Assembly (NCBI RefSeq): GCF_965232925.1
Contig: NZ_CBDDRA010000008.1
Span: 145,356 to 209,355 of the forward strand
Length of the DNA stretch: 64,000 nt
Reading direction: 5' to 3'
Source of the DNA: Tumidithrix helvetica
Lineage (GTDB): Bacteria; Cyanobacteriota; Cyanobacteriia; Pseudanabaenales; Pseudanabaenaceae
Below, piece after piece: positions 1 through 8,475 of this stretch; position 1 is the stretch's first letter, and every line of letters begins with the position of its first letter. A program made the position numbers and the translations under genes. The notes under the pieces were generated by a model that worked only from the letters and a program-made list of their open reading frames with translations, ran no database searches and was not told the origin of the DNA.

Positions 1-1448
1 TCTTCATTAAGGGGCAAGTTTAAATCAGCGGTCAAGTCTCTACGCGTCACTGTACCATCAGGATTTAGGTGATATAGCTCCACTGCGCGCCAATCCCCAT
101 TGTTGGTGATTCCCCCCGCAGCAGTAATCGCTTCAGTAAATCTTGCGTTGGGTCTCAGTTGCAATAGACCAGGACGCACTAACTCACCAACCATTTGCAC
201 GTTGATTGTAGTGGGTGAGAAAGTAGCCTTAGCTATGAGTCCGTACTCAGTCGGGTTAAGCTTTGCTAACTTAGGTACTGTGATTGCGTCTCCATCTACG
301 AGTTGAATATCCTGGGTGGTATCAGCTTTGGTAATCAACTCTAAAAGATTGACCGTAAAAACCGATCGACTACCTTTACTATCTAAGCGAGATACTTGAA
401 TATTCCGAATATCAGCAATTTCTGTAATTCCACCTGCCGCTTGTAAGGCTCGACTAATCGTGGTCGGTCCTCCTGTTCCTGCTAGTCCTGCTTGCCCAGT
501 GGCTCCAGTTAATCCTGTTGGTGTAACGCCATTCCGCGAATAGGTTAGCGTTTGTGCCCCGACTCGATTGACTTCTCCTGCCAAAACAACTTGGATCGAA
601 AATGTATCTGGAGAGAAGGAAGAGTTGGCTACGGGTCGTGGTTGGTTCGTCGCTACATCTGAAATTCTGGGTACGAGGATAGAATCCCCATCTAAAATTC
701 TAATATCTTGGCTAACATCCCCTTTTTGCAGCAGATCTAACAGGTTGATTTTGAGGATCCGCCGTCTCCCGCCCCCCTCAGAGCGAGACACCTGGATACT
801 ACTGATGTCGGCTCTTGATGTCACACCATTGGCGGCATTGAGCGCTCTAGTCAAGGTTGCAGCCTGCACACCTGTTGCTGTGTATACCAATTGCAAGGTC
901 CCCGGGCGATTTACCTCTCCGACCAATGCAATGTTCACGGGACGAGGGGCAGCTAAGGAAAGGTTGACAATATTGCGGACTAAATAGGGAGCAAGTTTAG
1001 CCCGTAATACATTGGTTGCTTCAACAATCGACAAGCCTTCAACTTTGACTGCACCAATTAAAGAAAGATTGATCGTGCCATCTGGGGCGATCGCCTGCGT
1101 CCCACTCAGCTCTGGTACGTTAAAGATGTCTATCTTAAGGCTATCGCCTGCACCCAAAATGTAGCTTTCAAGCTCTATAGGACTGGTAACATTCAGACTA
1201 GGGACAAACCCAGAAGAGTCTAGTAAATTTGAGGGTGTAGCAGGCAAGGGAGGAACTGGAGTCGTAGAAGGCTGAGGCTGAGGTAGTTCCTGGGGAGAGG
1301 GTTGAGGTAATGCCTGAGCGGAGGGTTGGTTTGTCGGCTTAAGGGATGGCGTTATCGTTGATTGGGCTGAGACAGAAGAAGCAGTTGCTAACACGAATAC
1401 CACAGGTATTGTCTTAGACAATTGCCATAAATTAAGCCGTAGGTTCAT
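1..1448 (-). CDS. Polysaccharide export protein (Wza/SLBB type), 3' end cut by window edge
   Basis: Reading the minus strand from the ATG at 1448 gives an open frame of about 482 codons running off the left edge. It has an N-terminal signal peptide (residues 1-30, ending near VSAQS), a Pro/Gln-rich linker (about 30-90), a Poly_export domain starting near residue 93 (ILGAGDSLKIDIF, then VNLSLAAPRPVNIALVGEV), and at least three SLBB-like beta-grasp repeats, each opening with a motif such as GEVNRPG, GEVNRVG or GELVRPG. An AGGAG sits just before the ATG, which fixes the start. The family forms or gates the outer-membrane/periplasmic channel for capsule or exopolysaccharide export. Several SLBB repeats is usual for cyanobacterial members. 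The glycosyltransferase genes at 3-10 kb fit a polysaccharide neighbourhood, but no Wzc kinase or Wzx/Wzy is visible here. The C-terminus is unknown because the gene is cut. Confidence 0.88.
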   Translation of the reverse strand, partial: MNLRLNLWQLSKTIPVVFVLATASSVSAQSTITPSLKPTNQPSAQALPQPSPQELPQPQPSTTPVPPLPATPSNLLDSSGFVPSLNVTSPIELESYILGAGDSLKIDIFNVPELSGTQAIAPDGTINLSLIGAVKVEGLSIVEATNVLRAKLAPYLVRNIVNLSLAAPRPVNIALVGEVNRPGTLQLVYTATGVQAATLTRALNAANGVTSRADISSIQVSRSEGGGRRRILKINLLDLLQKGDVSQDIRILDGDSILVPRISDVATNQPRPVANSSFSPDTFSIQVVLAGEVNRVGAQTLTYSRNGVTPTGLTGATGQAGLAGTGGPTTISRALQAAGGITEIADIRNIQVSRLDSKGSRSVFTVNLLELITKADTTQDIQLVDGDAITVPKLAKLNPTEYGLIAKATFSPTTINVQMVGELVRPGLLQLRPNARFTEAITAAGGITNNGDWRAVELYHLNPDGTVTRRDLTADLNLPLNE

Positions 1449-1697
1449 AATATACTCCTGACCACTTAGACTGATACGAAATCACAAATATAGTGAGTAC
1501 GCGATCGCTAACAAACAATATGTACCCCAATAGATCTTGCCACAGGTATGATTTCGATCGCGGCAAAAACTGTGAGTGATTCTAGCAGGGAAAGCGCTCA
1601 CTTCACCAGTCTTTTAAGCACTATAATTCTGGTTGGTTAGGTCGTTAAGGCATCGGTATATATTCAAGAAAGAATCATTGCTGGAACATACAGGATT

Positions 1698-1723
1698 TTA
1701 AAAAGCGTTCGATCGCTTTTTAA
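1698..1723. terminator. Perfect hairpin flanked by A/T tracts, terminator-like
   Basis: Ten-base arms (TTAAAAAGCG and its complement) enclose a 6-base loop. The stem ends in T-rich sequence on both strands, so it could act in either direction. It lies in the 374-bp gap (1449-1822) between two divergent genes, where neither gene needs a terminator. The rest of the gap shows one HIP1 octamer and AT-rich promoter-like sequence, with no convincing ORF. It may end an unannotated small transcript or may simply be a structured leader. Confidence 0.4.
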
Positions 1724-1822
1724 GGCAGTGTATCATCCTGATTGATTCAACTTGAAGATGCACGACGATCGCAGGTTGAAGTATTTAAAAAGTTAAAGCG
1801 TTAAAAGTGAGAGGAGTAGAGC

Positions 1823-2254
1823 ATGATGGTTAGATCGATATCCAAAGTTATCCTTAGTGTATTCGCAGCAACTTCGACGATCGTTGGGATCGTTGCTTTA
1901 CCTGTTGAATTTGCTCGAACTCAAAATGTTGTTTCTCCGATCGCTTCTCAACCTCAGGATACTCCTGCGAAAGTCAAAGAAGAAAAAGGCATCAGTATTC
2001 TATTTGTAAATCGTACGGGTTCCACTTTAACGTCGTTACAAGTATCCCCTGCCAAAGCACGCATATGGAACTTCAATATTCTCGACAAAGATTTACCAGA
2101 CGGACAAGAGAGAAGCATCAAGGTATCTGAAGGACGAAGTGAATGCCGTCGCAATATCAGAGCAACATTTAGCAATGGCAGCACAATCGAAGACTTTGAT
2201 GTTGATATCTGCAAAAACGATATCTATACATTTACTGTGGTAGGACTTTGGTAA
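1823..2254 (+). CDS. Small secreted protein of unknown function
   Basis: 143 residues. A hydrophobic N-terminal segment (about residues 5-30) looks like a signal peptide. The mature part has a pattern I recognise from a family of small cyanobacterial secreted proteins: a beta-strand with a short NRTG turn, then LTSLQVSPA, a Trp, then a LPDGQ turn, and two conserved Cys (SECRRN and VDICKND) that could form a disulphide. Some members are mislabelled argininosuccinate lyase in databases; nothing here supports an enzymatic role. GAGGAG at 1811-1816 precedes two adjacent ATGs (1823, 1826), either of which could be used. It is followed after 21 bp by a HAD hydrolase in the same direction, possibly co-transcribed. 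Function unknown. Confidence 0.75.
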   Translation: MMVRSISKVILSVFAATSTIVGIVALPVEFARTQNVVSPIASQPQDTPAKVKEEKGISILFVNRTGSTLTSLQVSPAKARIWNFNILDKDLPDGQERSIKVSEGRSECRRNIRATFSNGSTIEDFDVDICKNDIYTFTVVGLW

Positions 2255-2275
2255 TTCGTTACCCGTTAAGAAATC

Positions 2276-3010
2276 ATGAATATCAAACCCAAAATTATTT
2301 TTCTTGATGCTGTGGGCACTTTGTTTGGTGTGCGGGACAGTGTCGGTGATGCCTATGCCGCGATCGCTTTAGAATTTGGGGTTGAGGTTGTCGCTAGAGA
2401 AATTAACAGAGCCTTTATCCAAAGTTTTATGGCGGCTCCAAGAATGGCATTTCCAGAGGTGGCAGCATCAGAAATTCCCGAATGTGAATATCAGTGGTGG
2501 AAAGCGATCGCCGTGCAAACTTTTACCAAAACGAACTCTATTCAAAAGTTTCAGGATTTTGAGCAGTTTTTCCAAAGATTGTACGCTTATTTTGCTGGTG
2601 CCGATCCTTGGTTTGTTTATCAGGATGTCATCCCTACACTGACGAACTGGCAGCAACAGAGCATTGAGTTGGGTGTGATCTCTAACTTTGATAGTCGGAT
2701 CTATCCCGTGCTCAAAGCCCTCGATCTGGAACGTTTTTTCACCTCGTTTACAATTTCTACAGAAGTCGGTGCAGCCAAGCCCGATGTTCAGATCTTTCAA
2801 CAGGGTCTCGCAAAATACGAACTTTCCAAGAATGATTCAAAAAATAACCATCAAATTTGGCATATTGGCGATAGTTTTATAGAGGATTATCAAGGCGCGA
2901 TCGCCGCAGGTCTAAATGGTTTTTGGCTAGATCGCGATCGCTCAAATGCCCATACCGTTCCAGAAGGGAAATCTATATTTAGCTTAAGAGATTTAGGACT
3001 AGAAAAGTAG
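2276..3010 (+). CDS. HAD-IA (REG-2-like) family hydrolase
   Basis: 244 residues with all four haloacid dehalogenase motifs. Motif I is FLDAVGTLFG (nucleophile Asp11), motif II GVISNFDSR, motif III Lys in GAAKPDVQIFQ, and motif IV HIGDSFIEDYQGA. A helical cap domain lies between motifs I and II (about residues 20-110). Substrate unknown; relatives are phosphatases acting on small phosphorylated metabolites. The second Asp of motif I (usually DxD) is Val here, as in other REG-2-like proteins, which may lower or redirect phosphatase activity. It follows the small secreted protein gene by 21 bp. Convergent with the large glycosyltransferase gene downstream; the 146 bp between them hold only weak inverted repeats. 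Confidence 0.85.
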   Translation: MNIKPKIIFLDAVGTLFGVRDSVGDAYAAIALEFGVEVVAREINRAFIQSFMAAPRMAFPEVAASEIPECEYQWWKAIAVQTFTKTNSIQKFQDFEQFFQRLYAYFAGADPWFVYQDVIPTLTNWQQQSIELGVISNFDSRIYPVLKALDLERFFTSFTISTEVGAAKPDVQIFQQGLAKYELSKNDSKNNHQIWHIGDSFIEDYQGAIAAGLNGFWLDRDRSNAHTVPEGKSIFSLRDLGLEK

Positions 3011-3156
3011 AGGATGCAGATTTTGCTAGCGATCGAGCCAGCAAATCGCAATAATTTGCACTCAGGCACGCGAGCCAGTCAGGCACATACTCAAGGTGGA
3101 CTAAGAGTTTGCGCCCCTACTCGATCGTTTTACTTGACTACTCAAAAAATTAGGCT

Positions 3157-6100
3157 TTATGCATGGTTGACGAGATGCTCCAACGTATCACTAAGCAAGG
3201 TGATAGGCAGTGATACGAGTGCATCACTAGCTTCATTTTGGATCTCAATTCGTTGTAATCCCTTGGCAGCCAAAAACTCCCAATCTGCCGCTTTCAAGTC
3301 ACTCAAAATAGAGATATGTGGTTCCGTTTCTACTGAGGTATTGCTCTCCATCAGCCATTCCATAACCACCTCCGCTAAGATCTCATCTACCTTCTCTAAT
3401 TCCATTCCTTTTGCATAGAGAAATAAGCTAATTTTACCCGCATGAGGCGAGCCCAAAACTCGTGCAACTAATCTTCGCATCTCTTCATAAATCAGTTCAT
3501 TGGACTTCGACCAATCAACAAAGGCAATGAGATTTTGCGATCGCAAAACGAACTGAGATGGGGGTGAAGTCAATGCTGTTCCATCTTTAATCTTTCTTAG
3601 ATAGCCGTTAATATTCCAAGTTACATTTTGTCCAAAGAAATCACAATACTTGCGATCGATGACATACTCCGATAAATGGGCGCTCAAAAACTCTCTTAGC
3701 GCCAAACATGGTCCACCTCGATAGGCAGAATCTGCGCCTAAGTCAGAAATAATTCCATCCTCAACCACAATATATTCCCCCTTTTGTAAATAAGGATGAA
3801 AGAAGTTCAGGACAGCTAAAGTCGTTTCATAAAAGTGAGCACCATCTTCGACGACAAGCAACGGACGGGGAAGAGATTGCATAAACTCATGGGTCAACAG
3901 GCTTTCTAAATGATTCTGGTCGCACCCTAAAAAAGTCACATGAGGGTGGGCAACATCTGTAACTTGATTAATATCAATTGAGTAGATATGTGCGTCAATG
4001 CCATAGGTTTCCAACAGATCTGCAAACCACACAGCACTTCCACCTGAGCAAGAGCCAATCTCAATAATTGTTTTGGGTTTCACCTCCCACAGCAAAAGTG
4101 GATAGAGCGTAAAATCAAAGGGATTCTTCTGCATAGGAATACCTCTATAGGCATACTTAAAGCAGGCACTTTGCACAGTATTTAAAATACTGCTAGGCAA
4201 AGCTGTGTGCCAATATGCAGAATCTTCATTATTTTGCGAAGGTTTATGGAAACTTACACCCGTATAATCAATTTGCCTTAGATCGAAGTGGGCATTTCTA
4301 AGTCTTTCAAAGTCGTGTAATGCTACCCTACAGCCTTCCCAATGCCCATAATCATCGACCTGAATCATGCCATTAGGAATCACCAAATCATACAGATTGT
4401 TGAAAATATCCATAGTAGATTCATACCAGTCCCCATCAGCATGAAGCAATGCGATTCCAACAATTTTCTGGACGTAAATCGGTAAAGTATCTGCAAATAG
4501 ACCCTGAACAGGCTCAATAATTTCTGTTACATTTAGCTGCTTAGCAATTCTACTGAGATTTTCTACAATGGGAGCGCTAAGCGTTCCTACTCCATCAGGT
4601 GTGTCGTTGGCAGGTATCCCATTATGCCGATCCAAGTCAGTTGGTTCAGGCATCCCCGCAAATGTGTCAAACGCATAGAGTTTGCGCGATCTGCGACTGT
4701 AGCGATTAATTACCGCTGCCATTAATGTGGATGCACCGCCTTTAAAAACACCACATTCCACAAAATCACCTTCAATATCTTCAAGGCAAATTCGCTTTGT
4801 CTCAGCATATAGAGAGTATAGACGTGCCTCACTGAGTAAGGTAAAAGGACGAACTTGCGATCGCAGTTCCCGAAATTCTGCCAAATCAGGATTTTCAAGC
4901 CCACTGATATTGTAGTGCTGCAAATGGATAGGAATTTCCCACGCTACATCTGGATCGGGTGTATGCATCACGGGTTCCACATTCCCTCGCCATGCAACAC
5001 CCATAATTTGCATGGTTTGGTAGATCGTTGTATTCCAGCCCCGTTCCCTAAAATACTCTAAACCCTGAGAAACATCAGGAGAAGCAAGATCGTGAAACAA
5101 AATCATGGCATTGTCTTCTGCCAAAGTTTCGCAAATTCTTGCATCTTTTAGGGGGTAGGGTGCATCATGATTCCCATCGATGAAAATCAGAGACCATTTG
5201 CGTTGATATTCAGCAGCTAGCTCTTCTACTTTCTGAGGGCTATATCCGCTCATTAAGTTCACTCGATCAATAACCTTGGCAGTGGTTAGCGAAGACTGCA
5301 CGCTGTTAAAAAAATCGGGACGACCTAAGAGCGGATCGATTACATCTAGTTGGACGCCTGCTAAGGCAAGATGACAAGCTGACCACCCCAACCAGCATCC
5401 AATCTCCAGTGCCAACTTTCCCCGAAATTGCAAAGCGTTGTTATATAGAATATGCGCTTCATCGCGACTTAAAAAACCAATTGTTGGCTGACGTCGATCG
5501 ACGTACCAATGGTGTGGTACTTCTCGGCGCAAGTACTGCCAATCGCAGTTATTTGTATCACCAGAAATCATATTTGGAAAACATGAATCTGGATACACAA
5601 TCTCTAAATTAGGCGAGATATAGTCCTTTTTGTTACCTAAAGCAGCATCAATAATAGCCATGGTTTCCTCCAGCATTCGTTTTTCAGTAAACATCTTTTC
5701 TGCTCTTTGCTTAGCGGCATTCCCTAACTCTTGTCTCTTAGTAAGATCGCTAGCTAAGCGAGAAATCTCTATTCCCAATTCAGCGGCTGTGCGATCTGGA
5801 TGGATATTAGGGTCAGCTATGAGAATGCCAGACTGTCCCATTTCTTCGGGAATACCAGAAACTGCTGTTGCAATTACAGGTAGTCCTTTTGCCATTGCTT
5901 CCATAATGGATAATGGCATTCCTTCGGATTTGGATGGAAGCACGAAGATATCAGCTATATTCAGCCACTCTGATATATTAGGAACATTCCCTAAAAATAT
6001 AATATGGTCAGAAATTTGTAGGCTTACAATTTCCTCTCTAAGACATCTTTCAAGTTTGGGATCGAAAATACTAGACCCAGCCCAGACAAAGTAGAGATGC

Positions 6101-7938
6101 TTCTCATCAAGCGTATTTATTATTTGTTTAATAGATTCCAGTAAATATTGATATCCTTTTCTCTTTTCAATCCTAGCTGACGTAAAGCAAACTATTGATT
6201 GTGGTGGAATCTTTAATTCTTCTCTCAGTTTATCTCTTATAGACCGATCTACAGCATCAAAGTATTCTTTCGGTCTTCCATAGTACACGACTTTTCCCTT
6301 TGTGTGAGGAAGCCCATAGAAGTTATGCAGTAATGCAAGGTTATGTGCTGAGACAGCAACGATCTCTTTGGCTTTTGTAAATTGATTGGATACGATGCCT
6401 AAAATCTCTCGATCCATATTTTGGGTTAAGTTAATCTCTTCAACAAGACCTTCAACCAAAATAAAAGGGATATTTTCATCGATCGCAATATTTTTGATTG
6501 TGAGATTAGAAAATGGACCAGAATCACTACAAATGATTAAATCTATCTTCGGTGCATTCGTAATGAATTTATAATGTTTGTCTGAATCGTCAAACCTAAG
6601 CCAAACATGATTAATTCTTATTTCTTCTTGTAATTGAACAAGTCGAGCGTCAATTAAATCCCCATAAAAACTGCTTAGCTGCAGGCAAGTAACTTGAAAA
6701 CCATTCTCTTGTAAATAACAAAGTAAGGCATGATTATATTGACCGACTCCCCCTACTCCTAAATCTGAAGTTGATAAGAGGATATGCTTTGCTGGGAGCT
6801 TTTGTTTGTGCTTTGATTGAATAATTCCAGTGTCGGATTTCTGGACATCAGATTTTTGGATAAATATGTCTAATATGGCTTCCTCAAATATATCTGCCAT
6901 GTTTCTCCATGAGAATTTTTCGGCTTGCTTCATTCCTTGAGAAATCAATCTATTCCGAATTTGAGTTTCCATTACTTTCAATAAAAGACAGGTAAACTCT
7001 GTCGTGTTGTCAGGATCGACATACAAAGCAGCATTGCCGACTACTTCAGGATTTGAAGCATGATAAGAAGTAATCACAGGACATCCACAAGCGATCGCTT
7101 CTAGAAGAGGCAGACCAAATCCTTTATCATGAGAAGGCAAAATGAAAGCAATCGCTCCTGAGTAGGCGATCGCCAATTCTCTATCTTCAAGAAATAGCTC
7201 GTGTAGGGTAGTATCTATAAGCAGTTGCCGAAATTCGGCAGGGCATCCTTGTCTATTCCCAACCCAAACAATGTCAAACTCTTGACGATTTGATAAGTGT
7301 GAGAATGCTTGAAAGAAAGTATTGTATCGTTTGCAGGGAAAATTCTCACCAACAAGCAGATAGTAAGGCTTGGTGATTTGATGCTTGACTTGAAATTGTC
7401 CAATCTGGTCTGATGTAGCAGGTTTGAAGAGAGTTTCTACGCCACAATGAGCCACAGTTATCGTTTCTGGCAAAATATGCGGGAAAACGCGAATTAAATC
7501 CCGAGCAGTATAATTTGACATCGCAACATAGGCATAGGCTTGGTGAATTGCACGATATTTCTCTTTCCTAACTACCTCATCAAGATCTGATTGAAACGTC
7601 TCTGAAATCGTATTGTGTATAAAAGATAAGGAAAGTGTAGAAATTGGTGTGGTGCAGTCAGTAGAAATAAAAAGATCGATGCCTTCCGTATCACATACTT
7701 GCTGCAACATTAGGCGATCTGCTTCGATGTTGTTGATATCATAGAGAGGAATTACAGAATACTGTAAGGATGGAACTTCTGGTACTGTGCCACCACGATT
7801 TAAAATCAACAAATTTTGAGCAAAGTCTGTTTTTGCCCACGCCATCAGGAGAGAATGCCATATTCGACTGACTTCGCCTACCTCTGATACTTGAAAGATC
7901 GCGCCATCAATCGCTATTCTAGGAGGACTTGGCATCAT
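3157..7938 (-). CDS. Mosaic glycosyltransferase/methyltransferase, 1593 aa (GT4-GT4-MT-TylF-CmcI)
   Basis: Domains in order: GT4-like glycosyltransferase (about residues 5-355); second GT4 (about 380-770) with intact GVGGVGQYN loop and an EX7E motif in SEGMPLSIMEAMAKG; a class I SAM methyltransferase near 840-1000 (EIGCWLGWSACHLA, then FIDGNHD); a TylF-type O-methyltransferase near 1045-1230 (GDFVECGVFKGGAST, HADGDWYES); a CmcI/cephalosporin-hydroxylase-type methyltransferase near 1270-1440 (TIIEIGSCSGGSAVWF, VVEDGAHF); and a C-terminal alpha/beta domain (about 1470-1593). The first GT domain and the C-terminal domain are close relatives of the ends of the divergent gene at 8476. The first GT domain has lost the first Glu of EX7E (DKGFGLPLLEA). 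Likely builds or methylates a surface glycan. The middle (about 4.87-7.09 kb) has no HIP1 octamer and is AT-richer, which suggests an acquired insert. Confidence 0.85.
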   Translation of the reverse strand: MMPSPPRIAIDGAIFQVSEVGEVSRIWHSLLMAWAKTDFAQNLLILNRGGTVPEVPSLQYSVIPLYDINNIEADRLMLQQVCDTEGIDLFISTDCTTPISTLSLSFIHNTISETFQSDLDEVVRKEKYRAIHQAYAYVAMSNYTARDLIRVFPHILPETITVAHCGVETLFKPATSDQIGQFQVKHQITKPYYLLVGENFPCKRYNTFFQAFSHLSNRQEFDIVWVGNRQGCPAEFRQLLIDTTLHELFLEDRELAIAYSGAIAFILPSHDKGFGLPLLEAIACGCPVITSYHASNPEVVGNAALYVDPDNTTEFTCLLLKVMETQIRNRLISQGMKQAEKFSWRNMADIFEEAILDIFIQKSDVQKSDTGIIQSKHKQKLPAKHILLSTSDLGVGGVGQYNHALLCYLQENGFQVTCLQLSSFYGDLIDARLVQLQEEIRINHVWLRFDDSDKHYKFITNAPKIDLIICSDSGPFSNLTIKNIAIDENIPFILVEGLVEEINLTQNMDREILGIVSNQFTKAKEIVAVSAHNLALLHNFYGLPHTKGKVVYYGRPKEYFDAVDRSIRDKLREELKIPPQSIVCFTSARIEKRKGYQYLLESIKQIINTLDEKHLYFVWAGSSIFDPKLERCLREEIVSLQISDHIIFLGNVPNISEWLNIADIFVLPSKSEGMPLSIMEAMAKGLPVIATAVSGIPEEMGQSGILIADPNIHPDRTAAELGIEISRLASDLTKRQELGNAAKQRAEKMFTEKRMLEETMAIIDAALGNKKDYISPNLEIVYPDSCFPNMISGDTNNCDWQYLRREVPHHWYVDRRQPTIGFLSRDEAHILYNNALQFRGKLALEIGCWLGWSACHLALAGVQLDVIDPLLGRPDFFNSVQSSLTTAKVIDRVNLMSGYSPQKVEELAAEYQRKWSLIFIDGNHDAPYPLKDARICETLAEDNAMILFHDLASPDVSQGLEYFRERGWNTTIYQTMQIMGVAWRGNVEPVMHTPDPDVAWEIPIHLQHYNISGLENPDLAEFRELRSQVRPFTLLSEARLYSLYAETKRICLEDIEGDFVECGVFKGGASTLMAAVINRYSRRSRKLYAFDTFAGMPEPTDLDRHNGIPANDTPDGVGTLSAPIVENLSRIAKQLNVTEIIEPVQGLFADTLPIYVQKIVGIALLHADGDWYESTMDIFNNLYDLVIPNGMIQVDDYGHWEGCRVALHDFERLRNAHFDLRQIDYTGVSFHKPSQNNEDSAYWHTALPSSILNTVQSACFKYAYRGIPMQKNPFDFTLYPLLLWEVKPKTIIEIGSCSGGSAVWFADLLETYGIDAHIYSIDINQVTDVAHPHVTFLGCDQNHLESLLTHEFMQSLPRPLLVVEDGAHFYETTLAVLNFFHPYLQKGEYIVVEDGIISDLGADSAYRGGPCLALREFLSAHLSEYVIDRKYCDFFGQNVTWNINGYLRKIKDGTALTSPPSQFVLRSQNLIAFVDWSKSNELIYEEMRRLVARVLGSPHAGKISLFLYAKGMELEKVDEILAEVVMEWLMESNTSVETEPHISILSDLKAADWEFLAAKGLQRIEIQNEASDALVSLPITLLSDTLEHLVNHA

Positions 7939-8297
7939 AAAGATTTGACTCAGATAGGTAAATCGGTAACGTGAGGTAGCAAAAGGAGGTGAAAGTGGTC
8001 AAAATCAATCCAATGTAGATTGTATGTCCACTCAAACATCCCTACATGCATAATCTCAAATATTTTTTGATGCCCCACCTAAAAATTTTCTCGTATGCAA
8101 TTGTTTTTGTTGGTAATTTTTCCTGTCTAGAGACTTGTCTTTTTCATAGTGCATATCCAATCCCGTTGGATGTAGGATCCCTAGTAACTCGTTATAGCAC
8201 ACTTGCTTATCTAGTAACGCTGTCAGAAAAACGCAATCATCACAAGCTTAATATTTCATGCTCACTTTTACCAAACCCTTTCCCATAGTTCTCAATA

Positions 8298-8321
8298 TAA
8301 GCGAAATCAAAATTTCGCTTA
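8298..8321. repeat. Perfect 10-bp inverted repeat, 4-bp loop
   Basis: TAAGCGAAAT and its exact complement are separated by CAAA. It lies 4 bp before the left target duplication of the MITE-like element and about 155 bp before the downstream start codon. It may be a transcription-factor operator or a small hairpin; no U-tract follows closely on either strand. Confidence 0.5.
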
Positions 8322-8332
8322 AACTCAAATCT

Positions 8333-8440
8333 GTTAGTGTCTTTATTTTTTCGTCACAAAAAACTTGATTTTTTAAAGCCTTACAGCAAAAGCATTGCAA
8401 CATTGCATTTTTCAAGTGGCGAAAACTTCGTGACACTAAC
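8333..8440. mobile_element. 108-bp MITE-like element with 25-bp terminal inverted repeats and 7-bp target duplication
   Basis: The left end begins GTTAGTGTC and the right end is its exact inverted copy. Extending to 25 bp without gaps, 19 positions match, including a second shared block TTTTCGyCAC. The element is flanked by the identical heptamer CAAATCT at 8326-8332 and 8441-8447, as expected for a target-site duplication. It is too short to encode a transposase, so it would be non-autonomous. It ends 35 bp before the ATG of the glycosyltransferase gene at 8476 and so probably sits in that gene's leader or promoter. The parent insertion sequence is not in this window. Confidence 0.75.
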
Positions 8441-8475
8441 CAAATCTCAACTCGTTTTCAAAACGTAAAATTACC

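Larger units (their letters stand above)
7939..8475. other. 537-bp divergent intergenic region between the two glycosyltransferase genes
   Basis: Holds the presumed promoters of both genes, an 80-codon plus-strand open frame at 8046-8288 that has no ribosome site or recognisable content and is probably chance, a perfect 10-bp inverted repeat at 8298-8321, and a MITE-like element at 8333-8440. A strong AGGAGGTG lies at about 7986-7993 on the plus strand but is not followed by a gene. Confidence 0.6.

Noticed and set aside
3014..3418. 134-codon plus-strand frame after the HAD gene
   Set aside because: Mostly antisense to the large mosaic gene and without family features.
8046..8288. 80-codon plus-strand frame between the glycosyltransferase genes
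   Set aside because: No ribosome site, no recognisable content, AT-rich; probably chance in a promoter region.
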